Source: Chitinophaga caseinilytica
GTDB lineage: Bacteria > Bacteroidota > Bacteroidia > Chitinophagales > Chitinophagaceae
Assembly: GCF_038396765.1 (NCBI RefSeq)
Contig: NZ_CP150096.1
Span: 1,843,001-1,907,000, forward strand
Length of the DNA stretch: 64,000 nt
Reading direction: 5' to 3'
Position numbers and translations under genes: made by a program. The notes under the pieces are model-generated. The model did no database searches. It saw only the letters and a list, made by a program, of their open reading frames with translations, and was not told the origin of the DNA. This document shows, piece by piece, positions 9,228 through 17,702 of this stretch (within the stretch, counting starts at the first letter, position 1; every line of letters begins with the position of its first letter).

Positions 9228-10040
9228 ATGAAAAAGATTTTTTCGTGGACGGCCGTATTGGTAGTATGCGCCGTTTTTCCCGCCATCGCGGCCAAAGTAG
9301 ATACTGTCAACGTTTGGAGCGCAGCAATGAAGAAGAACATCCCTACCGTGGTGATTACGCCGGAAAAGGCTACAGACGCGGCTTTGCCGGTGGTGTACCT
9401 GTTGCATGGCTATAGCGGCAATTATTCCGATTGGGTGAAGAAAGTACCGGCGGTGAAAGATTATGCAGACCGGTTCAATATGATCATCGTTTGCCCCGAC
9501 GGCGGTTTTGGCAGTTGGTACTGGGATAGCCCGGTGGATGCGGGTTTTCAATACGAAACGTACGTGGCGGAAGAGTTGGTGAAGTGGGTGGACGGGAAGT
9601 TTAAAACGATCGCCAGTCCGAAAGGCCGCGCAATTATGGGTCTCAGTATGGGCGGCCACGGCGCGCTGTACCTCGCGATGCGCCACCAGAACGTGTTCGG
9701 CGCCGCCGGAAGCATGAGCGGCGGTGTGGATATCCGACCTTTCCCGAAGAATTGGGATATGGCCAAACACCTGGGTACGTATGCGGAGCAGCCGGCGCGC
9801 TGGGAGCAGCATACGGTGATGAACCAGTTGCATTTACTGACGGCGGGCTCGCTGGCCTTGATGATAGACTGCGGGACGGAGGATTTCTTTTTCGGCGTGA
9901 ACGAAAAACTGCACGAAACGCTGATGTACCGGAACATCCCGCACGATTACGTGGTGCGGCCGGGCGGCCATACCTGGGCGTATTGGGCGAACGCGGTGGA
10001 ATACCAGTTGCTGTTCGCGCAGCGGTTCTTCGGCCGCTAA
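9228..10040 (+). CDS. Secreted alpha/beta-hydrolase, putative esterase (CE1-like)
   Basis: 270 residues with a signal peptide (MKKIFSWTAVLVVCAVFPAIA). It has the esterase-D/feruloyl esterase layout: oxyanion segment YLLHGYSGNYSDW, nucleophile in GLSMGGHG (Ser140), acid near IDCGTED, and a C-terminal GGHTWAYW histidine. Such enzymes remove acyl groups from sugars or small esters in the periplasm or outside. ATG 9228 was chosen because it begins the signal peptide. A nearby sigma factor precedes it, but there is no other pathway context, so the substrate is open. Confidence 0.88.
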   Translation: MKKIFSWTAVLVVCAVFPAIAAKVDTVNVWSAAMKKNIPTVVITPEKATDAALPVVYLLHGYSGNYSDWVKKVPAVKDYADRFNMIIVCPDGGFGSWYWDSPVDAGFQYETYVAEELVKWVDGKFKTIASPKGRAIMGLSMGGHGALYLAMRHQNVFGAAGSMSGGVDIRPFPKNWDMAKHLGTYAEQPARWEQHTVMNQLHLLTAGSLALMIDCGTEDFFFGVNEKLHETLMYRNIPHDYVVRPGGHTWAYWANAVEYQLLFAQRFFGR

Positions 10041-10337
10041 TTGGGCTTCTAAAAAAGTTAATTAGCGATAACAAAATGCATGGCGCTATGAACGGTGATC
10101 GGCCGTTTCTGGTGCCATGTGTTGATTTTGCGGGGGACGGATTTAATCTTGAAACGCTTGCTGCTGTTCGGTTTTAGCCGGTAAGGCCGAAGCTTGGGAA
10201 GGATGCATACGACATGGATCTTGCGATGCAAAAGCATGAAGGGGAATTCGCTGAAAGTCCGGCGGGAGGAAAGAAACAGGCGCAAGTATGCGGAGCGGTC
10301 GTTGACCGCAAGCATGACCTGTTACTATGATAATCGC
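10041..10337. other. Intergenic region without recognised gene
   Basis: About 300 bases between the esterase and the convergent sigma gene. An 85-codon minus-strand frame (10058-10315) has no recognisable features. The only structure noted is a 15-base inverted repeat GCGGTC-GTT-GACCGC near 10294-10308 without a T tract. Confidence 0.5.
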
Positions 10338-10919
10338 TTAACCGAATACGAGGATGGAGGTAACGGCGATGGCGATGATGGTCATTTTGGATTTGAGGAT
10401 TTGTTTGGCGTAGCGGAGGTGTGTTTTTACGCTTTGTTTGCTGATGCCCATTTTGAGGGCGGCTTCCTGGTAGGATAATTCCTGCTGGTAAACGAGTTCC
10501 ATGGCGCGTTTACGCTGGGGACTGAGGGAGCCGAGCCAGGAAACTACTTTGTTTTCTTTTTCCTGGGGGTTGACGTTGTTGTAGGGGTCCGGGAGGGAAA
10601 TGTCTTCCGACGCGGATTTGTTGTAGTATTGAAAGACTTCGTCTTTTTGTTGCTGGAGGTCTCTTTTCCGGATCACGCCGAGGCACTGGTTCTGCACCAT
10701 GCGCATGAGGTACCACCTGATGTCGCGGATGGATTTCCAGAGCTGGGGTTTGTTCAGCAGGGTAGCGAAACAGTCCTGCACCACGTCCGCCGCATCGTCT
10801 TTATCACGCATAAACGTATAAGCGATGGTAAGCATGGTGGGTGCATACTTCTTATAAGCCTGGTCAAAGGCTTCCAGATTGCCCTGTTGCAGTTGCTGAA
10901 TGAGTTCTTGATCCTCCAC
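10338..10919 (-). CDS. ECF-type RNA polymerase sigma factor with hydrophobic tail
   Basis: 193 residues. Region 2: FDQAYKKYAPTMLTIAYTFM and DDAADVVQDCFATLLNK; region 4: LSPQRKRAMELVYQQELSYQ and EAALKMGISKQSVKTHLRYA. The last residues (TIIAIAVTSILVFG) form a short hydrophobic tail that could touch the membrane. It is divergent from a FecR gene 374 bases away, the reverse of the usual sigma-fecR operon order, so whether FecR 11294 controls it is an inference. Confidence 0.92.
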   Translation of the reverse strand: MEDQELIQQLQQGNLEAFDQAYKKYAPTMLTIAYTFMRDKDDAADVVQDCFATLLNKPQLWKSIRDIRWYLMRMVQNQCLGVIRKRDLQQQKDEVFQYYNKSASEDISLPDPYNNVNPQEKENKVVSWLGSLSPQRKRAMELVYQQELSYQEAALKMGISKQSVKTHLRYAKQILKSKMTIIAIAVTSILVFG

Positions 10920-11201
10920 AGTTGCAGAATTTTAAAGTAACAGTATCATTTTTGTCTCTTCCTGATCTGCCGTTGGCGGCGCGCCCGTAACATGAATACT
11001 GTCTTAAGCATGGAGTGGAGAAAAAATGTCAAAGTGCAGTTCGATAAGTGTTCCAACGCGGTTGTATGCTGGACATGGTTCCTGCCGTCTTAAAATTCGG
11101 TAAAAAGGGTTTAAGAAATCGTTATGTAATTGTTAACGATTTGGGTTAAAACCCAACAGTCGTTACCGTTGTTTGCCGAATTATGGTTCTCTCCTTATAT
11201 T

Positions 11202-11209
11202 TACGTTTG
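11202..11209 (+). promoter_or_regulatory. Candidate -7 box upstream of fecR
   Basis: TACGTTTG fits TAnnTTTG and lies 84 bases before the FecR start. The nearest upstream TTTG (11172-11175) is 26 bases away, longer than usual, so this is tentative. The rest of the 10920-11293 gap shows no gene. Confidence 0.4.
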
Positions 11210-11293
11210 CCCCGCCCGGATGGATTTTTATTTCCGGCGTCTTTTCACCCTTCATCCACCAACCTGCATCTATTAACATAGACGAATTCTTTC

Positions 11294-12427
11294 ATGGAAG
11301 ATAGTATATATATACGGTTGCTGCTGGTTCGCAGGATCCTCGGGCAGATAACGCCCGAAGAACAGGCCGAATTGGACGCCATCCTCGATTCGGACCCCGA
11401 AGCACGTGCCTTGCGCGATGAGCTCCTGCAAATCCCCAAAGAGGATTTGCAGCAAGCTTTCTCGTCGTTCGACGTGAACACCGGCCTCCTCGATGTATAC
11501 GACCGTCAACATGAAATGCAGCGCCGCCGCCGCAGGGCCATCGTCCGCTCCATCGCCGGCGCCGCCGTTGCCGCCATGCTCGCCGGCGCCATCTGGCTTG
11601 TGGCCACCAAGCCCGCCACCAAAGCGCCCGCCACTTTCGCCGCCGTTACCGAAGGCGGCTCCGCATCGCTCGTCCTCGAAGATGGCACCACCATCCCCCT
11701 GGCAGACACCGGCGTGCAAACCCACCATTCCAATGCCGCCAACTTCACCAATAATAACCGCGTCCTCGCAATCGACGGCGAAAACGCCCCCGCAGAAGGA
11801 TGGTCCACCCTCGTGGTGCCCGCCCGCCTCGATTACCAGGTGAACCTGGAAGACGGCTCCACCGTTTGGCTCAATTCCCGCTCCCGCCTCCGTTTCCGGT
11901 TCGACAACGGTAGCCAGCGCGAAGTTTTCCTCGAAGCGGGCGAAGCCTACTTCAAAGTGAAAGCCAGCGCCAAAAATCCCTTCACCGTACACACCCCGCA
12001 AGGCGATGTGCAGGTCCTCGGCACCGAGTTCAACGTCAACGCATACATCCAGCATAAAATGGTAGCCTCACTCGTTAACGGTAAAGTGGCCGTGCGCTCG
12101 GGCGTAGACCGCATCGAACTGAACCCCGGCAGCGAAGCCCTCGTCAACGCCGGAGAATCCATTAAAGTGGCCGCGTTCGACGCCAACCGCACCCTCAGCT
12201 GGCGCCAGGGCATCCATTATTTCGAGAACGCCACCGTTACCGAAATCGCCGTTATGCTCGACCGCTGGTTCAACACCCCCCTCGTCATCGATAATCCCAA
12301 CGTAGGCCGCGAACGCCTCTGGGGCCGCCTCGACCGTAACAAGCCCATCCAGGAATTCATCGACGTCATCAACCTCACCGGCGATGTCACCTTCTACTGG
12401 AAAGGCGGGGAACTGCATGTGAAATAA
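11294..12427 (+). CDS. FecR-family anti-sigma factor
   Basis: 377 residues. A cytoplasmic N-terminal helical part (GQITPEEQAELDAIL), an arginine-rich stretch (QRRRRRAIVRS), one membrane helix (about 75-98), then a periplasmic FecR domain (YQVNLEDGSTVWLNSRSRL, EVFLEAGEAYFKVKAS, TPQGDVQVLGTEFNVNAY) and a C-terminal DUF4974 domain. FecR proteins hold an ECF sigma and release it when a TonB-dependent receptor STN domain signals. No susC follows; the next gene is a small lipoprotein after a repeat-rich gap. The divergent sigma at 10338-10919 is the natural partner by position. Confidence 0.92.
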   Translation: MEDSIYIRLLLVRRILGQITPEEQAELDAILDSDPEARALRDELLQIPKEDLQQAFSSFDVNTGLLDVYDRQHEMQRRRRRAIVRSIAGAAVAAMLAGAIWLVATKPATKAPATFAAVTEGGSASLVLEDGTTIPLADTGVQTHHSNAANFTNNNRVLAIDGENAPAEGWSTLVVPARLDYQVNLEDGSTVWLNSRSRLRFRFDNGSQREVFLEAGEAYFKVKASAKNPFTVHTPQGDVQVLGTEFNVNAYIQHKMVASLVNGKVAVRSGVDRIELNPGSEALVNAGESIKVAAFDANRTLSWRQGIHYFENATVTEIAVMLDRWFNTPLVIDNPNVGRERLWGRLDRNKPIQEFIDVINLTGDVTFYWKGGELHVK

Positions 12428-12470
12428 CTGAAAAGCCGTTCGTTCCCTGAATGGATATTGCCTCTCATGC

Positions 12471-12620
12471 TACATCCTAACTGATCGTTCCAGAGTATGT
12501 ATTGTATTGCTTCATGCTACACCTTACATCCTTACTGTTTCTTCCTATATTACCACATACTACGCCTTACATCCTTACCGATTGTTCCTGAGTAAGTATT
12601 GTGTTGCTTTATGATACACC
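12471..12620. repeat. Degenerate intergenic tandem repeat
   Basis: Two 53-base copies, 12471-12523 and 12568-12620 (offset 97), agree at about 45 of 53 positions by eye; both begin TACATCCT and contain GTATTGT and TACACC. A third partial copy of the leading part (CTTACATCCTTAC) sits between them at about 12523-12535. No coding frame is supported. The rest of the 12428-12878 gap holds a small inverted repeat GTGGAA-TTTC-TTCCAC (12775-12790) and nothing else recognised. Confidence 0.65.
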
Positions 12621-12878
12621 CTTGCGGATGAAAAACACGAATGATTGCCTGTTAACTGGCGATGTAACCGTTTGGCAGGCAAAGCATAGATGCGGAAAAA
12701 AGATCAAAACATCAGCATCCGGCGGATCGTAATAATGGCGATTTGCCCGACATCGATAACAGGATTCCCCCACTGTGGAATTTCTTCCACCCAACACACC
12801 CCTTTCCTCGTCAAAGATGTCCGTTCATACGGTATACTCCCTTTCGGCACAGAATATGATCCCCGAAAAAGAAACACT

Positions 12879-13049
12879 ATGAACAGAATCCTTTCACTTT
12901 CCATCATCGCCCTCCTTTCAATTACCCTTTCCAGTTGCGAAATCGTCGGCGGCATTTTCAAAGCCGGCGTCTGGACGGGCCTCATCCTCGTAGCCCTGGT
13001 GCTGGGTTTGATCATTTTCCTCTTTTCCCGTGGTGGACGGAAAGACTAA
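12879..13049 (+). CDS. Small membrane lipoprotein-like protein
   Basis: 56 residues: a signal-like start (MNRILSLSIIALLSITLSSC), then EIVGGIFKAGVWTGL and a strongly hydrophobic helix ending FSRGGRKD. Short proteins of this pattern (SSCE-IGxIFKAG plus one helix) are common in Bacteroidetes and are sometimes mislabelled phosphatidate cytidylyltransferase; the length rules out that enzyme. ATG 12879 starts the signal; the longer frame from 12690 runs through non-conserved sequence. First of three same-strand genes with short gaps. Function unknown. Confidence 0.75.
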   Translation: MNRILSLSIIALLSITLSSCEIVGGIFKAGVWTGLILVALVLGLIIFLFSRGGRKD

Positions 13050-13100
13050 TCGATGTATTTTGCAGCCCGGCAACGGCGCCATTCCGCTGCCCGGATTACC

Positions 13101-13718
13101 ATGAAAAGAATTGTTTTTATTATAGCCCTTGCATCCCTATATGCATGCCAGCCAACGCCGGCCGTGAAAGACGTCAGAATGGATTCGGTTCCCGCGCTGA
13201 ATCAATCCCCCGTTCCAACGACCCCGCAGCCATCCGGGGATGCCATCGCCCAGGAAGATAGTCCCGGGGAAGCCATCGGCATTGCAGGCGATTTCAACGG
13301 CGACGGCGTCATCGATTCCGCCTGGCGTGAACTGGTGAAGGCGTCCACCGGGGCAGACGAGCCCAGCTACTTCGCCGTGAGATTCAATACTACGGCCATC
13401 CCCGCCATGGAGAACATAGAAGGCCGGTTCCGCCTCATCAACGAGGGCGACCTCAACGGCGACGGCCGTCCCGACATTTCCCTTTTCCAAAGCCCCCTCC
13501 ACGGCACCGTGCATTATATGACCACCTGGGCACTGCAACCCTCCGGCTGGAAGCGAATCGCCGGGCCCTGGATGATCCCCACCGCCGGCGAATACCAGAC
13601 GGACGCGGCACTGCAAGCCCGCATCGTCCTTGAAAACGATACCGTTTATTACTGGCAGGAAGACGTGAACGACGAAAATTTCACGCTCCAGAAAGCTATA
13701 CTGCAACTGGAAAAATAA
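13101..13718 (+). CDS. Lipoprotein with calcium-loop-like repeats, unknown function
   Basis: 205 residues from ATG 13101, with lipobox ASLYAC. Two Asp/Asn-rich loops resembling FG-GAP or EF-hand calcium loops are visible: GDFNGDGVIDSAW and GDLNGDGRPDISLF, spaced about 70 residues apart. It lies 51 bases after the small lipoprotein gene and 6 bases before an alpha/beta hydrolase gene, so the three may be one transcript. No specific function is recognised. Confidence 0.75.
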   Translation: MKRIVFIIALASLYACQPTPAVKDVRMDSVPALNQSPVPTTPQPSGDAIAQEDSPGEAIGIAGDFNGDGVIDSAWRELVKASTGADEPSYFAVRFNTTAIPAMENIEGRFRLINEGDLNGDGRPDISLFQSPLHGTVHYMTTWALQPSGWKRIAGPWMIPTAGEYQTDAALQARIVLENDTVYYWQEDVNDENFTLQKAILQLEK

Positions 13719-13724
13719 CACCGC

Positions 13725-14666
13725 ATGCAACGTAACCGATTCTGGAAAAGACTCGCCTGGACCGTCGCTGTCCTTTTCCTGTTATTAAACCTCTTTTGTG
13801 CCTGGCATGCGTGGAAATTCACCCATTTCACCCATACCACTGCGCCGCGGACCAATCCCAACCGCCTGTCTACCCTCGGGAAACTGAAAACCGTGGTGTT
13901 GGGCGTCGACAATCCCCGGCCCGTCAACAACAGCGTGCCGTCCGTTCCATACGAAACCATTACCCTGCATAGCGATTTCCCGCTGGAAGCCTGGCTGGTA
14001 CGCGTTCCCCGGGCCCGCGGCACAGTTGTGCTGTTCCACGGCTATAGCGGTAAAAAATCGAGCATGATCGACCGGGCGATGATCATCCGGGACATGGGTT
14101 TTAATACCCTGCTCGTCGATTTCAGGGGAAGCGGCGGCTCCGGCGGCAATTACACCACCGTCGGGTTCCAGGAAGGCCGGGACGTAAAGGCGGCGTACGA
14201 TTATCTCCGCAAATCCGGCGAAAAGAATATCTGGCTGCTGGGCACGAGCCTCGGCGCCGCGGCCGTGCTGAAAGCCGTGAAAGATGGGGGCGTGGAACCG
14301 AGGGGCTTAATCCTGGAAGCGCCGTTCGCCACGTTGTACGAGGCTACCTGCGCCCGTTTCAGGGCCGTTGGCGCGCCGGAAGTGCCGCTGGCGGGCCTCG
14401 TGGTGTTCTGGGGCGGCGCGATCCATGGCTTCTGGGGCTTCGGGCACCGGCCCATGACAGATGCCAGATCCGCGAAAATGCCGGCCATGGTCATTTATGG
14501 CGAAAAAGACGAAAGGGTGGGAAGATGGGAAATTGATGCGGTCTTCAAAAACCTCGGCGGAGAAAAACGACTGGTGACTTTCCCGGAAGCGGGTCATGTC
14601 AACTTCCTGTCGCGCTACCGCCCGGAGTGGACGGCGGCGCTACGGGAATTTATGAAGGTGGAATAA
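13725..14666 (+). CDS. Membrane-anchored alpha/beta hydrolase
   Basis: 313 residues. One N-terminal membrane helix (about 12-30), then the S33/YfhR-like hydrolase fold: VVLFHGYSGKKSS, DFRGSGGSGGNY, nucleophile motif LLGTSLGAAA, acid loop IYGEKDERVG and final histidine in EAGHVNFL. The complete triad suggests an active serine hydrolase facing the periplasm, for ester, amide or lipid substrates. Six bases separate it from the preceding lipoprotein gene, and a terminator follows. Substrate not inferable. Confidence 0.88.
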   Translation: MQRNRFWKRLAWTVAVLFLLLNLFCAWHAWKFTHFTHTTAPRTNPNRLSTLGKLKTVVLGVDNPRPVNNSVPSVPYETITLHSDFPLEAWLVRVPRARGTVVLFHGYSGKKSSMIDRAMIIRDMGFNTLLVDFRGSGGSGGNYTTVGFQEGRDVKAAYDYLRKSGEKNIWLLGTSLGAAAVLKAVKDGGVEPRGLILEAPFATLYEATCARFRAVGAPEVPLAGLVVFWGGAIHGFWGFGHRPMTDARSAKMPAMVIYGEKDERVGRWEIDAVFKNLGGEKRLVTFPEAGHVNFLSRYRPEWTAALREFMKVE

Positions 14667-14673
14667 ACAGGTT

Positions 14674-14703
14674 CGTACAATCCGTACAATCGGTCCGTAC
14701 AAT
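14674..14703. repeat. Three short direct repeats CGTACAAT
   Basis: CGTACAAT occurs at 14674-14681, 14683-14690 and 14696-14703, directly after the hydrolase stop and before its terminator. Possibly a protein site or a decayed repeat; no function is shown. Confidence 0.4.
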
Positions 14704-14714
14704 TCCTTTTATGC

Positions 14715-14743
14715 AAAAAGCCGGTGCAGAGCGCCGGCTTTTT
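14715..14743 (+). terminator. Rho-independent terminator
   Basis: AAAAAGCCGG and CCGGCTTTTT flank a 9-base loop, giving A- and T-tracts on both strands. It ends the lipoprotein/hydrolase unit. Confidence 0.8.
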
Positions 14744-15007
14744 ATATTCCAGGTGTCTCAAGTCTAATTTGGGGAACGGGGATTCTTGTCTGATTTCTTT
14801 ATCTTAAGCTAAACTGGAGAAACCTTAATACGTATTGTCTCACAGTGTTTTATAAATGCATTACCAGTGTTGGAAGAGGGCCCGGGCCGGTTCTTCGGAA
14901 AGTGATTCAGCCTCAGCCAGGCGTGTCACCTTGTATTGTAAAAATGGCAAAAGTTGGCCATGCGGCATTGTATATGCCGGGCCAGAAATTGTACGAAATG
15001 AAAATAA
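14744..15007. other. Intergenic region, nothing recognised
   Basis: No supported gene, RNA or repeat was found. A 70-codon plus-strand frame (14845-15057) overlaps the downstream AraC gene and looks accidental. Confidence 0.5.
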
Positions 15008-16012
15008 TCAGCCTGCCTGGTGCAATTTGTTCCTTTCGCGGTACTCCTCGGGGGTAACGCCGTGTTTGGCGCGAATGAGGCGTACGAGGTGCGATGCGTC
15101 TGTCAGGTTGGTAAAGGCGGCGATTTCCCATACGAGCTCGCTGGTGGTACGGAGGCGGTATTCCGCTTCTTCCAGGCGCTTATAGGTGAGGTATTGGCGC
15201 ACGTTTTTGCCGTAAGTGTCTTTGAACAGCTTGTTGAGCGCCAGGGAATGGGAGCCTACCTTCCGGGCGATGCCTGCGGTATTGAGGTCTTCGCCCAGGT
15301 TTTCCTGGATGTAATCGCACGCGTTGAGGAGCATTTTGGGCACCTGGTGGCGATTGAGGAGGAGGTTGAAATAATGCGCGGTGAGGAGCATGACGTGGCC
15401 TTGCATGGTGGGCTCCATCATGGCGGGGCTTTTGTCGTAACTGCGCATGGCTTTGAGGATCTCTTTCTCGTCGTGCCCCGTGGGGATGAGGTTTTTCTGT
15501 TCTCCTTCCTGCTCTCCCCGCAACTGTTTCTCTACGAGCGGTTTATACGCTTCGTGTTTGTTGCTGAAATACTGCATGAAGGAATTGGAAAAGGAAATGT
15601 ACACCGAAGTATAATGTGCGGGGGCAAACTCTGCGCGGTTGAACGCCATGGGCGGCACATAATAGAAGGCGAATTTCTTTTCAGGAAGCATGAGCTTTTC
15701 TGCGGAACCCTGCAATTCGCAGGGAATGTCTCCCGCGATGCCGGTATAAAGCGCCAGCAGCGGAGTTTCCGTAATCGGGTTCAGGAACACATGCTCTTTG
15801 ATGTCGAAATTCAACCACCCGATCACGAAATCGTTGCACATAAATTCCTGTTTGAAATATGCGCCGAACGGACCTTCGGTGTAATGCACGGTGGTTCCGG
15901 GCACGCGGTGTGACTGGTATTGGGACGGTAGCCGGTCTGAAACGGTAATGCGGTTTTTCAGATGTTCCGGGACGTCGAAATTCATGATAGCAGGACGGTC
16001 TACTACGAACAT
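15008..16012 (-). CDS. AraC-family transcriptional regulator
   Basis: 334 residues. The N-terminal 220 residues are a ligand domain of unknown specificity; the C-terminus is a canonical AraC double HTH: NLGEDLNTAGIARKVGSHSL, LNKLFKDTYGKNVRQYL, and AAFTNLTDASHLVRLIRAKH followed by GVTPEEYR. It stands alone between an intergenic gap and a bestrophin gene on the same strand 65 bases upstream, so co-transcription is possible. No target is obvious. Confidence 0.9.
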   Translation of the reverse strand: MFVVDRPAIMNFDVPEHLKNRITVSDRLPSQYQSHRVPGTTVHYTEGPFGAYFKQEFMCNDFVIGWLNFDIKEHVFLNPITETPLLALYTGIAGDIPCELQGSAEKLMLPEKKFAFYYVPPMAFNRAEFAPAHYTSVYISFSNSFMQYFSNKHEAYKPLVEKQLRGEQEGEQKNLIPTGHDEKEILKAMRSYDKSPAMMEPTMQGHVMLLTAHYFNLLLNRHQVPKMLLNACDYIQENLGEDLNTAGIARKVGSHSLALNKLFKDTYGKNVRQYLTYKRLEEAEYRLRTTSELVWEIAAFTNLTDASHLVRLIRAKHGVTPEEYRERNKLHQAG

Positions 16013-16077
16013 AGGATAACAGTTTGGCTGAGGACTGATACCCGTAAATTACGATATAAAATCCGTATTCCCCAGCG

Positions 16078-16983
16078 TCAGAGGATGTACAATTTGCCCA
16101 CGGGCTCCACGGGAGACGGGAGTGGGCTATGACCCAACATCTCCAGCAGGTTGATCTCGATGGTCCGGGAAATGCTATTGAGCGGCAGCGACATGGGGTT
16201 GGTTTCGAAAGGGTCCATGATACTCAATCCGTTCTGATGGGTAACGTGGAAAACGAAGCCTACCGCCCAGCCGAAAAGGACCGCCCATCCACCGATGTTT
16301 TCCGTGAGGCTGAACGTGGTCATCATCACGTAAAACCAGATGAAAACCCGCGTAAAAAAGAGGTAGCTGGGCGGGAAAACGGTGTTCCGGATGCGCTCGC
16401 ACATGCCCAGCTGGTCGGTAAAAGCCGTCAACCGGGTGTTGAGCTCGCGGAAAAGGAAGCCGTCCACTGCGCCCAGATCGCGGAGGGTGCGCAGATCGAC
16501 CGCCTGTAGCTGGAGAATGGCGTTAGCCGGATTTTTACTCGCCGCAACGGTGTCGACTTCATCGGGGTTGAGGTACCCCTGGTAATACGTATCCCCGTCT
16601 TTGCGCAGCGCCGCCTTCAACGCATATACGAACGCCAGGTGCCGGAACACCATCCGGCGCGCCAGCGTAGGCGCCTGCTCCAGCGCATCGGATTCGCAGA
16701 ACGCCGTAAGGTCCCTCGCCCAGGTGCGCGAATCGTTCACCAGCGACCCCCAGATCTTGCGGCCTTCCCACCACCTGTCGTACGCCTGGTTGTTGTTGAA
16801 CCCGATGAAAAACGCCAGCGCCGTTCCCAGCACCGCCGTGATCGTCAATGGAATGGAAATGTGGTCGCGCAGCCAGTACAGATCGATGTAGTAGGCCATG
16901 GTACAGAAAATGATCATCGCGATGTCCAGCTTCCAGGTCATCCTGAAAATCTGGACCAGCGAGAGTTTGTCGCGAAGCAGCAT
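16078..16983 (-). CDS. Bestrophin-family (YneE/UPF0187) anion channel protein
   Basis: 301 residues. The hallmark segment FFIGFNNNQAYDRWWEGRK follows two N-terminal membrane helices, and a second helix pair is at about 205-245 (FIWFYVMMTTFSLTENIGG). A late FETNPMSLPLNSISRTIEIN matches bestrophin homologues. Bacterial members form pentameric ion channels in the inner membrane. Divergent from the Crp-like gene at 17058. Physiological ion and gating are not predictable from sequence alone. Confidence 0.9.
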   Translation of the reverse strand: MLLRDKLSLVQIFRMTWKLDIAMIIFCTMAYYIDLYWLRDHISIPLTITAVLGTALAFFIGFNNNQAYDRWWEGRKIWGSLVNDSRTWARDLTAFCESDALEQAPTLARRMVFRHLAFVYALKAALRKDGDTYYQGYLNPDEVDTVAASKNPANAILQLQAVDLRTLRDLGAVDGFLFRELNTRLTAFTDQLGMCERIRNTVFPPSYLFFTRVFIWFYVMMTTFSLTENIGGWAVLFGWAVGFVFHVTHQNGLSIMDPFETNPMSLPLNSISRTIEINLLEMLGHSPLPSPVEPVGKLYIL

Positions 16984-17057
16984 AAGTGGGATTTAGATGA
17001 TAGCTCTACAAAAAACGGCGCACGATTGTTGACGCCAAAAAAACCTAAATTGCCTGT

Positions 17058-17633
17058 ATGATCTCCGAACTAACGGCCCATATCCGCAAATTCTCCCCGC
17101 TGCCGGCCGATGCAGACGCCATCCTGGCGGATTACATCGAGCTGCGGACGTTCCGCAAAAAGGAAATGCTCCTGCGCGCGGGGCATGTCTGCAACGCCAA
17201 TTACTTCATCGTGAAAGGACTCTGCCGGTCTTTCCAGCTGAGTGAAAAAGACACGGAGATCATCAATCATTTCGCGATCGAGAACTGGTGGATCACCGAT
17301 TACTTCAGCCTCGAATCCCGGAAACCATCCGAATTCAGCATTCAGGCCATTGAAGATACGCAATGCGCGGTTTTGTACCGCGAACGGCAAGACGAACTTT
17401 TCGATACACTTCCACAATTCGAACGCTACTTCCGCATCATCAGCCAGCGCGCTCTTGCCGCCGCGTTGCAACGGGTGATGTATATCTTCGGCAATACGGG
17501 CGAGGAACGGTACGAACATTTCCGGGCTTCGTTCCCGGAATTCGTGCAACGTGTGCCGCAATACATGCTGGCATCGTATCTCGGCCTCACGCCGGAATTC
17601 ATCAGCAAAATCCGGGCAAAGCGGAACGCTTGA
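17058..17633 (+). CDS. Crp/Fnr-family transcriptional regulator
   Basis: 191 residues. A cyclic-nucleotide-binding-like domain (LRTFRKKEMLLRAGHVCNAN, YFIVKGLCRSFQ) is followed by a C-terminal helix region (ASYLGLTPEFISKIRAKRNA) of the Crp wHTH type. No cysteine cluster for an Fe-S centre is present, so it is not a classical FNR. It is followed by an AhpD-type gene, with a strong TTGA-N6-TCAA palindrome between them, suggesting that it regulates ahpD. Confidence 0.9.
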   Translation: MISELTAHIRKFSPLPADADAILADYIELRTFRKKEMLLRAGHVCNANYFIVKGLCRSFQLSEKDTEIINHFAIENWWITDYFSLESRKPSEFSIQAIEDTQCAVLYRERQDELFDTLPQFERYFRIISQRALAAALQRVMYIFGNTGEERYEHFRASFPEFVQRVPQYMLASYLGLTPEFISKIRAKRNA

Positions 17634-17634
17634 T

Positions 17635-17656
17635 TTTCTTGAACTGGTTCAAGAAA
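17635..17656. promoter_or_regulatory. Crp/Fnr-type operator between regulator and ahpD
   Basis: Perfect 10-bp arms TTTCTTGAAC (17635-17644) and GTTCAAGAAA (17647-17656) separated by TG. The core reads TTGA-N6-TCAA, the spacing of Crp/Fnr sites. It begins 2 bases after the regulator stop and 47 bases before the AhpD start. There is no T tract, so it is not a terminator. Confidence 0.7.
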
Positions 17657-17702
17657 TCATGACCCCATCCTGCCAGACCTTTGTGCTGTAAAACGAAATA
17701 TC

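Noticed and set aside
10058..10315. 85-codon minus-strand frame
   Set aside because: No start context or family features; left as intergenic.
12471..12620. CRISPR array
   Set aside because: Only two diverged 53-base copies with a partial third; no regular short repeats and spacers, no cas genes.
14845..15057. 70-codon plus-strand frame
   Set aside because: Overlaps the AraC gene end and lacks recognisable protein features.
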